DNA of 64,000 nucleotides from Hymenolepis diminuta. Lineage: Eukaryota; Platyhelminthes; Cestoda; Cyclophyllidea; Hymenolepididae. The notes under the pieces are model-generated. The model did not search any database, was not told where the DNA came from, and saw only the letters and a program-made list of their open reading frames with translations. A program made the position numbers and the translations under genes. Where the stretch lies: the NCBI GenBank assembly GCA_900708905.1, contig CAADRB010000003.1, positions 483,678-547,677 on the forward strand. Reading direction: 5' to 3'. Shown one piece after another: positions 26,118 through 39,996 of the stretch; position 1 is the first letter of the stretch; each line of letters starts with the position of its first letter.

Positions 26118-28398
26118 ACAAGCGGAATAATGTAAATGTTTCTTATTTCTTCCTATTGTTCATCCCTATTCCCTCTTACCCATGGCATGATGTTCATTTA
26201 AACAAAAAAACAAATATTCATTTGATTTTACTGTATTGTATTAACTTTAGAGTGTTAATCATTAAAACGATTTTTATATTACTAGTCAATCGCATTATCG
26301 TTATTGTGCTCATTAGGAGAGGAGATTTTTGGAAAGTAGACCTTTAATTTGACCTTAGTAATGTTGTTTTTGTTTGAAGGAGTGATCGTGGTGACGTCAA
26401 ATATAGTAGCTTAGGTTTTGTTTGTTAAATGCCACATTATCTTAAAGAAACATCATTACATTTGAAAAAATGCAATTCAGGATTTCCATAAACTTCCATC
26501 TCAGGGATACACAAACCTGATACAGTTTAGCACATCCCGAATAGGAATTATTCACAAATTGGACGTATTCGAACTACTGTCACAACGTTGGGGTCAGGTC
26601 ATACTCATTAATGAGAGTTTATTATAATATCGGCCCACTAATTTCTAACATTAGTGTGTCCCACATACAAAGCACAACAAAAGTTTTAAACGCTTCCAAA
26701 AATCGAGTATGGAGAAGGAAAAGGCATCTTCAACTCTGGCTATGCTTCTAGATTTATCTTTTCTACTGCCTCAAAATACACTAAACTCTTCAGTGAAATG
26801 TGTATGATTAAAGGGTCACCTCAAGAAGCGGGAGAAATAGAGGCTGTCAAAACGGTTATACTTCATATGAATTTTAGAATCATCAAATCGTCTATAATTA
26901 CCTGGATTCATACTAAAGGAAATGGTTAAAAAGGGTAGATATGAAAAAGGGTATTTCATACTAATTATTACCCTATGGAAGAGAAATGAGTATTATATTC
27001 CATTCTTGCTAAGTCTATGTTTCTATAACTACAGAGTGTATTAAACAGGTGCGAAAATATGTGGTGAATTAAGATTTCCAAAACGCATATAAGTTAAACC
27101 ACTTTCTTCTGATTTTGATATCTCGGGCTGCTTTACAGCGACCTGTAGGAGTAGAGGAATTGCGAACTTTGAGGCTTTTAAGTCCCTTCCTTCAACAGAT
27201 GCTTCTTCAATGCGATGCAATTTAGACGTTTAAAGTGAATCGTGTGATTGATGCTAAAAATTCTAAGACAATCAGATCATAATTATTCTTGCGTAATTTC
27301 GCAAAGTTAAAAATTCAGTTTTTTAAATTATAAATCATTATTGTAACTAATATGACGATGAAAGTAAAAATTCTTAATAGCACACCTCTCCGCAATTCTC
27401 ATTATTATTGATCAAAATTACTAAAATTTTTATTCATTTAATATAATAATGCAAAAAATTTAAATGCATCAAAAATAATTTTTTTTAGAATTCAAAAATC
27501 TTGTCGCTAAAAGAAAAAGCATTGCAAGTCGGTGCTTTTCAATTAAAATTACTAGCTCAATCACATAAGGTATTTAAATTAACAGTTTTTAAATTATACA
27601 ATTACATTTTTTAATAAATTCAATGGCAAAAACAGTCGATAGAAGTGGTTATTAAAGTTGCATAAGCGTCAACTTTTATTTCATGAATATAAACTAGTTA
27701 ATATCGCTCTTGCCATATTTTATTCTAAGTACTTGATTTTCAAGATAGTACGTTACCCAGAGTGAGAAAAAAATTATGCATTGGATGACCTTGTTTATTC
27801 AACTGCGCCCGGCTAGACTCACTCTTCTATTACGCTGAATGCAAAAAGTTAGTAACATATAAATAGTAGGATTTATAAATATTTCTAGGCCAAACAGGTT
27901 GTAACAAGCATACTGAATCTCAGATTGTTATTCACATTCATAGTTTGATCACAGAGATCTAAAAGAGTCGTTCAAATAATGAAAATTAAAATCTTGTATG
28001 ATGCATAGCAAAAATAATTGAGTTGTAAAGTACAAGACACTACTTAAGTTCAGATATTTGGAGTTCCACTCATTATGCTGGCGGATGTATATTCATTGCA
28101 GAGCCAATAAAGGACGCGGAGTTTCGTTTTATGACTCCATTCTAATATTCATATTTCTGCATATGATACACTACACTGTAATCGCATACCGTCAAATTCA
28201 TTGGTGTCGATATTAGTATTGACAATAAGTTGATATAGATTTCATGCTTGCTTCTCTAAGTGAGCAAAGTACGCGCAGTAGATTCAATTTCACGTGTTTG
28301 GATCAAAATGTTGCGTTTAACCTACATTTCCACATATTCTCCCGGCAAAAGCAAATACCCATTTTTAAATTCTGGTCTTTTGAGTACTTCATTTGGTA
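26118..28398. other. intergenic, with two exon-like islands
   Basis: AT-rich sequence downstream of FGD. Two plus-strand patches look exon-like: about 27073-27231, an open frame containing GVEELRTLRLLSPFLQQMLL and ending in TAG, and 27489-27569, 27 open codons flanked by TTTTTTAG and GTATTT. Neither matches a family I know, and their order (stop first) does not make one gene. Confidence 0.25.
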
Positions 28399-28399
28399 C

Positions 28400-28615
28400 T
28401 GTCGTACCGTGACAAGCTAGAAGTATCTCACAGATCGAGCAATCTGGTAAACTCGGTAATACAACAACTTAACACAGGCGCCAATAACCCACGGCTAAAC
28501 GCAAGGCACGTTTTGGTAAACAAGCGCGTACTAACGAAACTCCATCTCAGTCGGTATTGGCTTGAAAAAATAGGCATAATCGCTAAATTTCTTTAACCAG
28601 TGGGGAAATTATGAA
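28400..28615 (-). repeat. LTR of Gypsy copy 2
   Basis: Starts TGTCGTACCG then ACAAGCTAGAA. Matches the two LTRs of copy 1 and shares CAGTGGGGAAATTA with the 5.6 kb one. Confidence 0.7.
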
Positions 28616-28655
28616 GAAAGCTATAATGTTATTTGTAGAAAAAAATTTGCAGGCT

Positions 28656-29583
28656 GGAGATAATAATAATTGTTATTTCTTCTGGCATCTCCAGTCATTG
28701 ATAAATCATCTTTAGTTATTCGAGGACGGATCGACCTAGAGACGAAAAGGTTTCACCCTTCTTCGAGCTGCACAACCCGAGCTGATCGGAACCACAACCC
28801 GATCTTTAACCTGAGATCAGGTGAAAGAACATGAATAAGTTTAAACGTATCAACCAATGAATATAGAGAAAGATGACGCTTATCAATAGTAGGCTCCACC
28901 AGTTTTCGTCGTAGTCGAGTATGGTGAGGGACCCACGTGTCCTCACTGAACTTAACATCGTAAATCATGCTTCCATGTCAGTTGGTGATAATCGCAACTG
29001 CCCACTGGCGACCCAGTTGATAATCACCAACAAAAATTGGTGTACTAACACCAACCCCGCTCTTCCGACTGCTCTCCCTCCTATCCGACAGAGTTTTCGT
29101 CGACAGCATCCCTTCGTGCACCTTTCTCACCCCTCGACCCATTAACACTCCAGTCGGGGATTTTTCTACCAACGCAGAAAGTGGGGCCTCATCTGTATTC
29201 CAGGTAGAAATTCTGCAGTACCCCTCCCATAATCCCCTCGCCTTCGCTTTTTGTAAGCCTCTCCTCAACGTATCGACGAGCCTTTCTGTCTGTCCATTTG
29301 ACTGTGGGTGATGCGAAAGGGTTCTGATGTGTTTGAGTGATCGTCACTCACACAACCCCTTAATATCGACTGACGTATATGTGTCCTGTTATCCAAAACC
29401 AGGATAATCCACAATCCGTTGGAATATGGGTCGAAAAGATTCGATCCAGTGCACCGACTATTGAGCCACTAGTCGCTAAGGTTGGTGGTACCACTTTCGA
29501 CCATTTAGAATATGAATCAACAACAGCTCAATAGGTAATACCACTTACCGGGCCCACGAAGTCGACGTGTAACCTGATCCATG
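28656..29583 (-). repeat. 928 bp tract identical to 5667-6594
   Basis: Partner of the tract in copy 1, same orientation, 22,989 bp away. The flanks are homologous but diverged on one side and only weakly similar on the other. Confidence 0.93.
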
Positions 29584-29760
29584 AAGTTTCTGTTTGTAGC
29601 CATAATACCGCATCTTGGCGAATGGTGTTCTTTGCCGCTTGCTGGCACTTGTCGCACTGGCGCACGAGATATTCGATGTCCTTATCCATGCCCGGCCAGT
29701 AAGCGTATCCCCTGGCTATAGATTTCATCTGACTCACACCAGGATGGCCTGAATGAAATT
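29528..29760 (-). pseudogene. Gypsy integrase fragment (zinc-binding region and first catalytic Asp)
   Basis: Reads MKSIARGYAYWPGMDKDIEY, then VRQCDKCQQAAKN, then LHVDFVGPVSG. This is the C-x2-C half of the HHCC finger and the first Asp of the D,D-35-E core. The remaining core in the identical tract carries stops. Confidence 0.85.
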
Positions 29761-29974
29761 GTCGTAGGACCTTATTCCTAAAGGCAGAATAACTTTACCC
29801 AATACCATTAAACAAGAGTCAACTACCATAATTGAATCACGCCGACCGTAAAGTTCGAGGAGATCGGCCTTTGGTGGGGATGAAAGCCATTTGGATTTGA
29901 CAAACTTTAACGCTTTCTGTAGGACCGCGTATTTCTCCGATCACTGCGACACTGTCCATCCTTTTTTGGCCTCT

Positions 29975-30088
29975 TAATTTGGGTCGTATTTTATCGTAGT
30001 TCTGTCGGATTGTATTTATAACTGGTGCAATTTCTTAGGGAATCTAAGAGTCAGTTAGAATATCCTACAGAGGCCTAATATACCTTTG
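29975..30088 (+). repeat. LTR-like repeat D, terminal fragment
   Basis: Matches the last ~110 bp of the repeats at 30886 and 33047 (GGGTCGTATTT...CTTAGGGAATCTAAGAGTC...ATCCTACAGAG). It sits at the truncated edge of Gypsy copy 2. Confidence 0.7.
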
Positions 30089-30885
30089 GTCTCCTTACTT
30101 TTCTTCTTTAAATCAAAAGGAAATCTAAGTTGTATTTAATCATCCATCTAATTTAAGCGCACTGTTCTAATTTAGAACAATTTTCCTGTCCTCTGTGGGA
30201 CATTCTGTATTTAGTCCCTGTGTACTACTCTCTATGTAGAAGGAATTCAAATTATAATGGATTCTATCTTATTGATTTATTAAAAGACATTAATACAAAA
30301 TGGATTTATTAACAATGTACAACATAAATAACGAATCACATAGTACTTCCGAAATGAAATGTATAAATGCCATTTATACCCTTAGAAACACAGAAGAAAA
30401 GCAAATTGCATTCTTTCAGGGCCCAAAAAATTCTATGAAGTTGGTGTATTATTCCACTCTCTTTATAAAAGCGTCTTATTTTCTCATCATTTCAAGGTGT
30501 CGGTTAAAGAGATCCTATGTAGATCTTGGTAAAATTGATTGCACACTTCAAAATGGTAATAGTAATTCATTTTGTAAATTATTTTTTCTTCCCGAAGCAA
30601 AAAATTGTGTATTCAAACAAAAGGGGCGAAAGAAGCTGGAATTGGGAAAGTTAAGAAAGTCGAAGAATTCAGAGACTTTCCCCATCAGAATTCTGAAATC
30701 GTCAAGATGTTCACATTTTCCATTTTGAATTTCTTTCCAACGGTTTCTTATTATTACCACAGTGAACACCATTAAAAACGAATTCTCAACCTTCCGCTTA
30801 TCATGTTTACCCGATAACAGCCATCTGCTAGCTTGGACATCGACTGCAAATTTTGTATAATGATATTAACCTATTGATGCATATA

Positions 30886-31170
30886 AGAAAATAATATTTT
30901 CCCCAAAATAATACTTATATGTAAGATTCTTCATTCACCACCTTTTAATTCCTGCCTCTTTTAAATCTCTTTCATTCGAACAAATTTATTTGCTTTACTG
31001 TTTTAAATGGCGCACAATATAAATCGAACCATCGGTACGAAAACGTGCGTCTTATTTTGATATAGTGGTTTGAGCCGTTTTGTATCGTGGTGCTGTTGGG
31101 TCGTATTTGTAACTAATGTAATATCTTAGGAAATCTAAGAGTCGGTTACGGTATCCTACAGAAAAGAGCA
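30886..31170 (+). repeat. LTR-like repeat D, copy 2 (left flank of plus-strand Gypsy remnant)
   Basis: About 285 bp, very similar to 33047-33330. Begins GAAAATAATATTTTCCCC and ends GGAAATCTAAGAGTCGG...ATCCTACAGA. It probably is the 5' LTR, itself truncated, of the element between the two copies. TTGACGACGCATTTACC about 20 bp after it could be a decayed primer-binding site. Confidence 0.72.
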
Positions 31171-31199
31171 GCTTAGAGCAGTTTGACGACGCATTTACC

Positions 31200-32820
31200 G
31201 AATTACACGGATATGGAAGCTCTAATCTCTTCAATCGTGAGAAATACCATCACTCAGATGAATTTCTCAAAGTCTAAAATGGATCCCGAAGACTAAATGA
31301 AAAATCTGGGCATATTTCATCATAATCCTCCTATAGATAAAATTTTTGAAACATGATAATCGCAATTCCGCGATTTTTCTGAGAAAAGCATGGCAGATCT
31401 CTCCTATGCCACCTGAATTGCCATGCTGCTTCGTGAATTTAGCAGAAGTGATCACTATCTTTGTTCGTTCTACTTCCAACCGACGGATACTGACGATCTA
31501 ATGTATGAAACGATGATTAGTATGTTAGGTTCAGTCGTTGGTGACAACAGTTCTCCCATAAACTTGACCATAGGTGGTGATGAAAATGTTTACCGTTATG
31601 TAGGTATCGTAGCCGACTTTGCATTAGTTTCCGATTTGGTTCTCTCGAAGAAAACCAATTTAGATGTCTTTTTTTTCATTCTTGCTCTCCGATCTCCTTG
31701 CCATGCTGAGATTGGACTCAGACTTTTGTCCCTCTTGGACAAGAACTCGATGTCAGGAAGTCTCGTCGCAGACACGAAGCAATCACTCTTAATATGCCGA
31801 TTTTGTGGAGAACGTCGTTATCATCGAGACTGCCCTATCGAAGACGTTGCTGCCAGAACTGCAACGATAATGGCCACAAAGAAGGCTTCTACCGAGATTC
31901 TTCTACGAACAGTTCAACGAGGCAAAACTCGAACAACAAGAGAGCATTAACTCAGATGAAACGGCGCTCCGATCAACACTGGCTTCGATATCTAATTCTG
32001 CGCGACTGTGCGTGTCGATCCGATACGAGGCTAAATTCCTGGAGAAGACGATCTTCAAGGAGTGCCACGATATAGCTCGAAATATCAACTCCTTGGGTCT
32101 GGACTGGATGGACAAGCTCAACCTTATTCAGTTCCCAGACAAAAACGAAACCTGCGGACCCCTTTCTCTCGAACCTGCGGACACGAAAAATCTCTTAAGC
32201 TGATGAATCCAGTGTCTACACATTGCCAAAATTCCTCATCCCTCTATTCATATTCAGTCGCCGTAACCAAATTTTCCCAGAACTCACCTCTAACTTACCC
32301 ACTAAAGGTGCGACAGACATCACAGTGATATATTCACATTCGAAAGCGTTCGATATTATTCTGCTCTCCCTGACAACAAGTAGATCAGCTCTCTCCATTC
32401 TTAATCAACTCGTGGTGCACCAGAAACGCTCGTTACGGGCCTAAGTACACAGTTTGATTCTACATTTTGCCAAATTTTGCCCCGATCAATCGACTTTCAC
32501 CTAAGGGAATCTCTCGCCATCTGAGGACAATTCACCCCTGCAGCAAAATTTAGAGGTCAAGATTTGAGGACAACGTGTGAAGAGATGTTGCAATCGGAAC
32601 AACTTTGTGTCCGGACAAAGTGCGACCCGATGCACGCATATAGTGTGGACGATCTTGTGTATGCCCTCAACCATGATTTAAATGACCAGTGGACAGCTGT
32701 CATAATCACCAAGCTACATAGCGGCGATATCTACGACGTGGAGAACGGAAAGGACACTTGATTTCGCAATCACAAACGACTCAGACCGGGAGAGTTTAAT
32801 TTGCCGATTTGTGAATGACA
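31200..32820 (+). pseudogene. plus-strand Gypsy remnant, internally deleted gag-pol
   Basis: Gag-like sequence (31423-31900) has knuckle remnants CRFCGERRYHRDC and, in the +1 frame, CQNCNDNGHKEGFY, where the final Cys is Tyr. Next comes the pre-RT motif SLGLDWMDKLNL (near 32095-32130). RT, RNase H and the integrase core are missing. The pol C-terminus IYDVENGKDT continues as FRNHKRLRPG after a TGA (32759-32761) in place of the expected Trp codon. A non-autonomous fossil, distinct in sequence from the minus-strand copies. Confidence 0.8.
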
Positions 32821-33046
32821 TTAATCCATAAATAATTTTGATGCTATTAATATTTATGTACTATATCTCACAGCTCTCTTACCCCCGAGCAATCTGTGGT
32901 GCTCGATGTAGTGTAACGACGCGTAGGAAACGATCAAGATACAATCTCCAGTGTACTACCGGGACTCAATGGCTTTTCTCTCATCTCCCGGTTTATCTCG
33001 CGACAAAGATGGGCAGGTGATCAAATCTAAGAACGGGAGCGTTATA

Positions 33047-33330
33047 TACCGGAAAATAATATTTTCCCCAAAATAATACTTATATGTAAGATTCTTCATT
33101 CACCACCTTTTAATTCCTGCCTCTTTTAAATCTCTTTCATTCGAACAAATTTATTTGCTTTACTGTTTTAAATGGCACACAATATAAATCGACCCATCGG
33201 TACGAAAACGTGAGTCTTATTTTGATATAGTGGTTTGAGTCGTTTTGTGTTGTGGTGTTGTCGGGTCGTGTTTGTAACTAGTGCAATGCCTTAGGAAATC
33301 TAAGAGTCGGTTACAGCATCCTACAGAGAA
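33047..33330 (+). repeat. LTR-like repeat D, copy 3 (right flank)
   Basis: Nearly identical to 30886-31170. A further 130 bp upstream (from about 32912, TGTAGTGTAACGACG) may be the rest of the 3' LTR, missing from the left copy. Confidence 0.75.
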
Positions 33331-35167
33331 TAGCAGTTTATAACACGAATAATGTTAATTTCTAAATTACTGTTATAAAATCTGTTACAATACTGTTACA
33401 ATATATAATTTAAAATAATATATATAATATACAATATAAATAATGAATAATGTTCTAGGATATTATATAAATATATTAGAATAATATCATGTGGTAATAT
33501 AAAACCAATTTTAGAAAGAATCTTTCTGAATTATTCAAACTTCCATTCTGTTTCCATTTTTAATTTGTAGGAATTTATAATTAGATATAATCAAACAGAG
33601 TAGTTAGAACGTGTAAACCCTTAAAAATTAGTACTTTGAAGCACCGTTTCAAACATCTGCCCCACTTGACGCTTTCCTGCGCTTTGAGTTGAACTTAGAG
33701 ATAACCTAAGCATAAATTATTTGCGTGGTTATTTGATCGAATAGTAATACTCTTTCATATGTAAATTTGAAATCATTGTATTTTGAGCATCTATAGGATA
33801 CTGCGGATGATGGTGAATGAGGGATCTGTGATGACGTATTAATAAGACGAATGATGAAAATTTAAGTGGTCAAGAAAAGTACCTAACGGCAATTATTTTT
33901 GGGAGATTTGAACAATTAAATCCTTTAACGCCAATTAAATGCATTATAGTGAAACACAATTGCTAAAATTTTAAAAATGGGAAAGCGTTTAAACAAAAGC
34001 AGGGGCAAAATATTCCCATATGTCATGAAGAGGTGAGTGGTCGATTAATTTTGAATGATAAGTACATCAAGGATTTTATTTTATTTGAGCTATGAACTCA
34101 TTGGTGCTATAGACAGCAGATGTCATTCAACACCTGGAGATCAGAAAAGATTCACTGACAATAAGATCTCGATTTCTGTATCTATAGAGGATCCAGCTGC
34201 ATGTGCGTGTTTCCACATAGACATCTACGCGTATGCTAACCATCAACGACGAGACATGGTTGACAACTAACAAAGAAATGTTTTTTATATAAACCTAATT
34301 TATTTATCAATAATGTGGGGTTGCTCCCCGGCCACTTCCGTACGTATCTAGCTACATTAGTGCCTGACTTCTTCTATCTGTTCCTTCTATGTGGCCCCAG
34401 TTCACATAATTTTATTATAATTCAATGGATATAGTTCGCAGCACTGTATCTTAATATTGCTAAGCCCCCATTTAATGATTTGAAATCCTGCATTCCTGTA
34501 TTAGTTAGAGTTGATTGGATTGAGCATTTGGAAATAGTCACATACATATATATATTTCGATGACGAAGAACTATTAATAAGTACCAGTTAATTTGTTATT
34601 AAGTGTAATTATTCCATCAGTACATTTAAGGTCTACGTTAAAAGAAAATAGTAAAGTCTGACTCTCAATCCCAAGTCTTTCAACACATACTGAGTTATGA
34701 AAAGGGGTAATAATAACTATTGTGGAGGGATATTTATTAACCGTTTCTTCTCTATTCATTCTGATTAATAAAAATATTAATTTAATTACTTAAATCAATC
34801 GTGATTTTCGTTTACATTTTATTAACGGGTATTTTTTCTCTCGAGAATATCATTAGCTTTGGTGTTTGCAGACTGTTTATTTCCAACTTAAAGCCTATGG
34901 CTTTTGTTTCAATCCAAAATGGATTTTAATATAGTCGCCTTTCCACTTTAAAAGTCAGCCAAAATCCTATAAAGCTAAAGATCCAGAGAAATTTTTATGG
35001 ACAACCTTTCGCAAATGGAGGAGAAATCCGTTCACAAACAGTGAGTTTGGATCAACTGTTAGCATGCCATAGAAGAGAACTTAGTGAAGGGCTAATGTAT
35101 GTCAAAACAACAATTTCGGAATAATGAATTCAGATTTACTTAATACTTGTTTTATCATTTCAAAAAT

Positions 35168-35352
35168 GATCGAGTGCCGGGTGATGCTAACCCCTTTTAC
35201 GGAGGTCACAAGTTCGATTCTCTTTGTCCAATTTGCTTAACTGTTGGCATCAATTCATTAAAACAAGGTAAAGGAAAGGATAGTAAAATGCGAGTTTCTT
35301 AAACAGGAAGGATGCTCAAAATTGGTGTTGAAAAGTACGCTTCCCTAATGTA
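35168..35352 (+). repeat. tRNA-derived SINE copy (SINE-A, copy 5)
   Basis: Head GAGTGCCGGGTGATGCTAAC with B box CACAAGTTCGATTC. Ends in the family tail GTGTTGAAAAGTACGCTTCC then CTAATGTAGG. Confidence 0.62.
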
Positions 35353-36649
35353 GGTTTTTGAATTATTAGTAATGACTGAGATGAAACATTCATCCTTATT
35401 ACAAATAGAAATATTATTTAAAGAATAAAGGAAATTGATGGCCTTTTCGCCTAGTGGCGTAGAGGTCAACGTATTGAGGTCAAATTATGAGTCCATTATC
35501 TATTGACGCATATTCAACGATTAGAATCACCGACATCTCTAGCTATTATTGATCAACGCAGTAGCGGCAGGACACGAGCTTTCCAAATCCTCCTCTTGAT
35601 TGCTAGAAAATGTGCCAAAATTGTAAAAAAAAGAAGTTACTGATGTTATTAAAGTAACATAGAATGTTAACAAACATTATTGAAGCTATTTCCTTTCATC
35701 TTTCATGATTGCTAAATAAGCGTTCATTGCCTTCGCAACCCAAAACTTTAGACAAAATGTCGTTGTCCAACTTTTTTACTTTTTAACTTAAAAATGTGTA
35801 CGAAAGTTAGGAATAAAAGAGGATACCGATTTCTGGATATAATAAGTGTAATGATTAATATCCAGGGCAAAGCAGAATATTTTACTAGTTTAACCTTGGA
35901 AAACAGTCTAATCGTCAAAAAAGGGATAAAACGAGGTAAAGAAATCGATAGCAACACTAGAGCATCTAGAACCTTACTCTATTCCAATTCTGACCTTTCC
36001 GCTTTGCTCACCATAATGTGTCATAATACTCGTAAGTTCAAATTTCATGAGTCGATCCTTAGGTTCCCAAGTGAGTTAATGTCCATAATATTCAGAACTT
36101 ATGGACGGTAAATAGATTTGAGTGGCTAGATATAACTTTGTCTCTTCAGCTTGTTGGAATCTCCAACGCGGTAACTGCAAGCTAAGTTATAATAATTCCT
36201 TCTATTACTTGTATAAATTAACATTATTTGTATTGGTTTTACAGGCTGGGAACCAGTAGTAGCTAGTACCTGCAAATGGAGAGAAGTCTCTATTAGACCA
36301 AATTCAGATGTATTATGACAAGTAAATTTGACCAACTTTAAATTACCAAAAAATTATAGGATGGATCTGGAAATAACAATGTAATTGAATAATCACTTAA
36401 TATAAGCACAGAGTTCAAAATTGATAACCGACTTGAGATTAACTTTATGAAAGAATAGTAAGTGGTAAGAGTCGCTTTAGCCACTAATAAAGAACAGCCA
36501 ACTGAATGGGCTCACATTTAATCTAAAAACGTTATCTCTGTATAATCCGACAATTATCCAATGGGTTGTATCTGTTGTTGTTTTAAAATAAGTGATTTAG
36601 GATTATCATTGAAGACTACTCAAACCCAATATGAAAGTATATGCAAGAC

Positions 36650-36840
36650 TGAACATGGGGAAGTATTCCAAAGCACTCCGACAGGAATCTCAAATTCCCC
36701 GACACCCTTCGTTAAAATGAATTAGCCGGAGCTGTTGCCCATCCACATCACTGGATGGACACTAATGGTCGCCGTTTCCTTGACGCCTACGTCATTATCT
36801 CAGAGTAACACCAGGTATCCTTAACCTGAAGTGGCTCCAG
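36650..36840 (+). repeat. dispersed repeat C, copy 2
   Basis: CGACAGGAATCTCAAATTCC, TTAAAATGAATTAGCC and CCATCCACATCACTGG align with the 62290-62430 copy. Old and diverged. Confidence 0.45.
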
Positions 36841-39444
36841 AATTTATTTTCTCTGATTTAAACTTTCACGGGCACACGCATTACCTTCCCCTTTCGTGAT
36901 TTCTGGTCCTCTTCCAATAAAATTTGCTTGCCACTGCCCTGTTTTCTTCCACTCTCTCTATCCTGACGTAATAGTGGCGATTAATAGAAAGTACAGCCTG
37001 AAAAACCAGACACCTTAGCTGCTAGTCCATTCCTCTAAAAGCCCGTCAACCATGCATTAAATAACCGAGTAAATGGATTTCTGATACTCCTTTCGGACAG
37101 AGAGGAAACATTCCTGGGCCCCTCACCCCGGACCTGTTTTAAAAAATACATTCCTAATACCAATTATACTGACCATTGGTGTAACAGAAAAACATATTGC
37201 CGAGGTTGTATCTGATGACGCGCTTATGGATGGAGTAAGATAATCAAAAAGCGAATACTGAATATTCAAAGTTGAAAAATCAAATTTATTTTTGTAGTCA
37301 TACTCACAAAGGATAGTTACGAATATTACAGTCCACAACAATTCATGTTATTTCACCTTTCTATCTCGGACGTAATCGCGTTTTCAACAGTAAGAATTAA
37401 TAATTCAATAATGGAGGAATTATCATTAGGTGAGCTATTACTCCTCCCAGTTTTACGAGCTTTATTATCACAAGATAAGAAGGAGATCGATATGATGACA
37501 GAATATTTATACTGAGCGAGAGCAGAGAAAAGCCGACAGTGTTATAACCAGTCGTCGAAAAAAACGTACTAGGTGATAGAGTAGAGCTCCAAACACAGGT
37601 GCTGAAAAAAACAAGAGAAAATTTATAAACAGCTTAAAGGTTGAGAAATATGTCAAACACAAAACGGAGTGAAGGAGGCGGAAGAAATTTGGGAAACAGA
37701 TGGACGACTGAGTAAAAACCATTCTCTGCAGAACGAAGCATTTAACGCTTCAGTTTAGTAAAATTAGTTTTCTGGAATGGCGATATAAGACTAGGTGGTA
37801 AATGACCATTCGTCTGATTGAAAACTTCAATTTACACTTTATATTTTCTTCATAAAGTGATACACAATTGACGAATCCTCATATCCCCTTGGAACCTGAG
37901 ATAGAATAGATTGACCAGTTAACATATTAGTTTCTATAGTTATGAAGAGCGAAAGAAAAGTGATACTTAAACAGAAGTTATTTCGAGAAGCGCCATCAGA
38001 CATAGTAGGAGACGCGACAACATATAACGGGGTTGTGTTTTTCTTACTTTAACCTAATGCTAATTAAGTAATTGCGAGCAATAAAACAATTCCTCTAAAC
38101 TCAAACTGTTGGCTATCCAAATAAGTAGTTCGAGACCAGTGCTATATCTGAACAGGCTACCTCCCATAGCCTTAAACTCAATTGAAAATTACGGTAATGC
38201 TGATTGTTTTCAAGACCGTAGAAAACGAATGAACTTTGAAAAGCATTAATCACGATAATCATGGGCCTTCGGCAAATTCAATAACAGGTCACCGGCGTGC
38301 CTAGAGGGTAACAAAAAACTATGATTTGATTGAAATTACCACTTTTTAACCTGTCAATAGAGGGCGTAAATGCAAGCTTAGGAGTAAGAAAGTTTTTAAC
38401 TTTCTATCAAGGAAGTGGGTAGGAAATAATTCCGAGTTGTCAATTCAAGACTTGAAGATATAAAGGCCTTAAACCCCAGAATTTCCTTGAGATATCGATT
38501 TTTAAAATAATTTAGCAACTTTCTATTTGGCGACAAATTGTAATAGCTTTTCGTCTCTTCGAAATCTTAATCTATATTTTAGGATACATCCAAAGCAATC
38601 TAAAAAACGTCAATCAACGAAATGGTAGATGAAAGTAGTAATCAAAATTATGGGACTTTAACCATGAACAAAAAAGTTAACCGAGAGCTTCAAAGACAGT
38701 CCCAGAAAACACCCCTATCTATTCATTAGCATTCCCGTGTATTTCCGACGTCTCCATTTCACTACAACCGAGTGCATGGAGTATAGCTCTTTAAACTATC
38801 CAACAGATTGAGAAATCTTACCAGATTTGGCGTCACTTAAGTGCAATTTCAGTCACGAATTCCTCCGAGAAATAAAAAATTCAGTGCCAAAGGAAGAAAG
38901 TTAAGAAAAACATTGAAATACCATTCATCCAATCGTAATACAAGTGAATGTATATCCACCCCTACAATATAAGGTCAGCCAATTAATCCTAGTTATTCAG
39001 ACTACTAACAGAGTACGACATTAATGACACAGCTTACATAGTAACGAGGGACATCAAAATAACCAGTCCTGCGTCTACGTGTGCATATAAGCGGAACCGC
39101 ATCACAAAATAGCGTGAAACTTCATAAAAATGAAAACAAACGTAGCAAGAACGCCTAGAACAATGGTTCAACCAAAACACGACACAAAGGCCTACCCAAT
39201 AGAATAGAGTTCTGGCGAAATTCAGCCAACAAACCAAACACATGCGGCATCTAGCATGGAAAATGGCTTCAAAAAAATTCAAAGTGTACTCCAACCACAA
39301 ACCCACAACTGGCATTGATTAGACAATCGGCTCAGTAGAAAATTTATTTTCAGATGGGATGCATCGAAATGCAAGAACTAATGAAATAATAAGACTATAT
39401 TCATAGTTTACATTAGAGAATTCGACTACTACACTGGGAATTGC

Positions 39445-39996
<552 letters not shown>

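Larger units (their letters stand above)
28399..29965 (-). mobile_element. Ty3/Gypsy element copy 2, truncated
   Basis: Minus-strand relative of the 5.4-9.9 kb element. It has one LTR-like block (about 28400-28615), the 928 bp identical tract (28656-29583), then diverged integrase sequence (29584-29760) and part of the RNase H-integrase spacer. Truncated near 29965, where an LTR-like repeat fragment follows. The integrase N-terminal zinc region is better kept here than in copy 1, which lacks about 65 bp near 6715. Confidence 0.85.
33331..39444. other. gene-poor intergenic region
   Basis: About 6 kb with a SINE-A copy at 35168-35352 and a repeat C copy near 36650-36840. Short open frames occur (the longest 105 codons at 35794-36111), but none shows a motif, splice support or coding bias I can recognise. 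Confidence 0.5.

Noticed and set aside
30300..30728. 142-codon ATG ORF on the plus strand
   Set aside because: No domain, poor codon pattern, and embedded in retroelement debris. Length alone in AT-rich sequence is not enough.
35794..36111. 105-codon ATG ORF
   Set aside because: No motif, no splice or neighbour support; composition looks like random translation.
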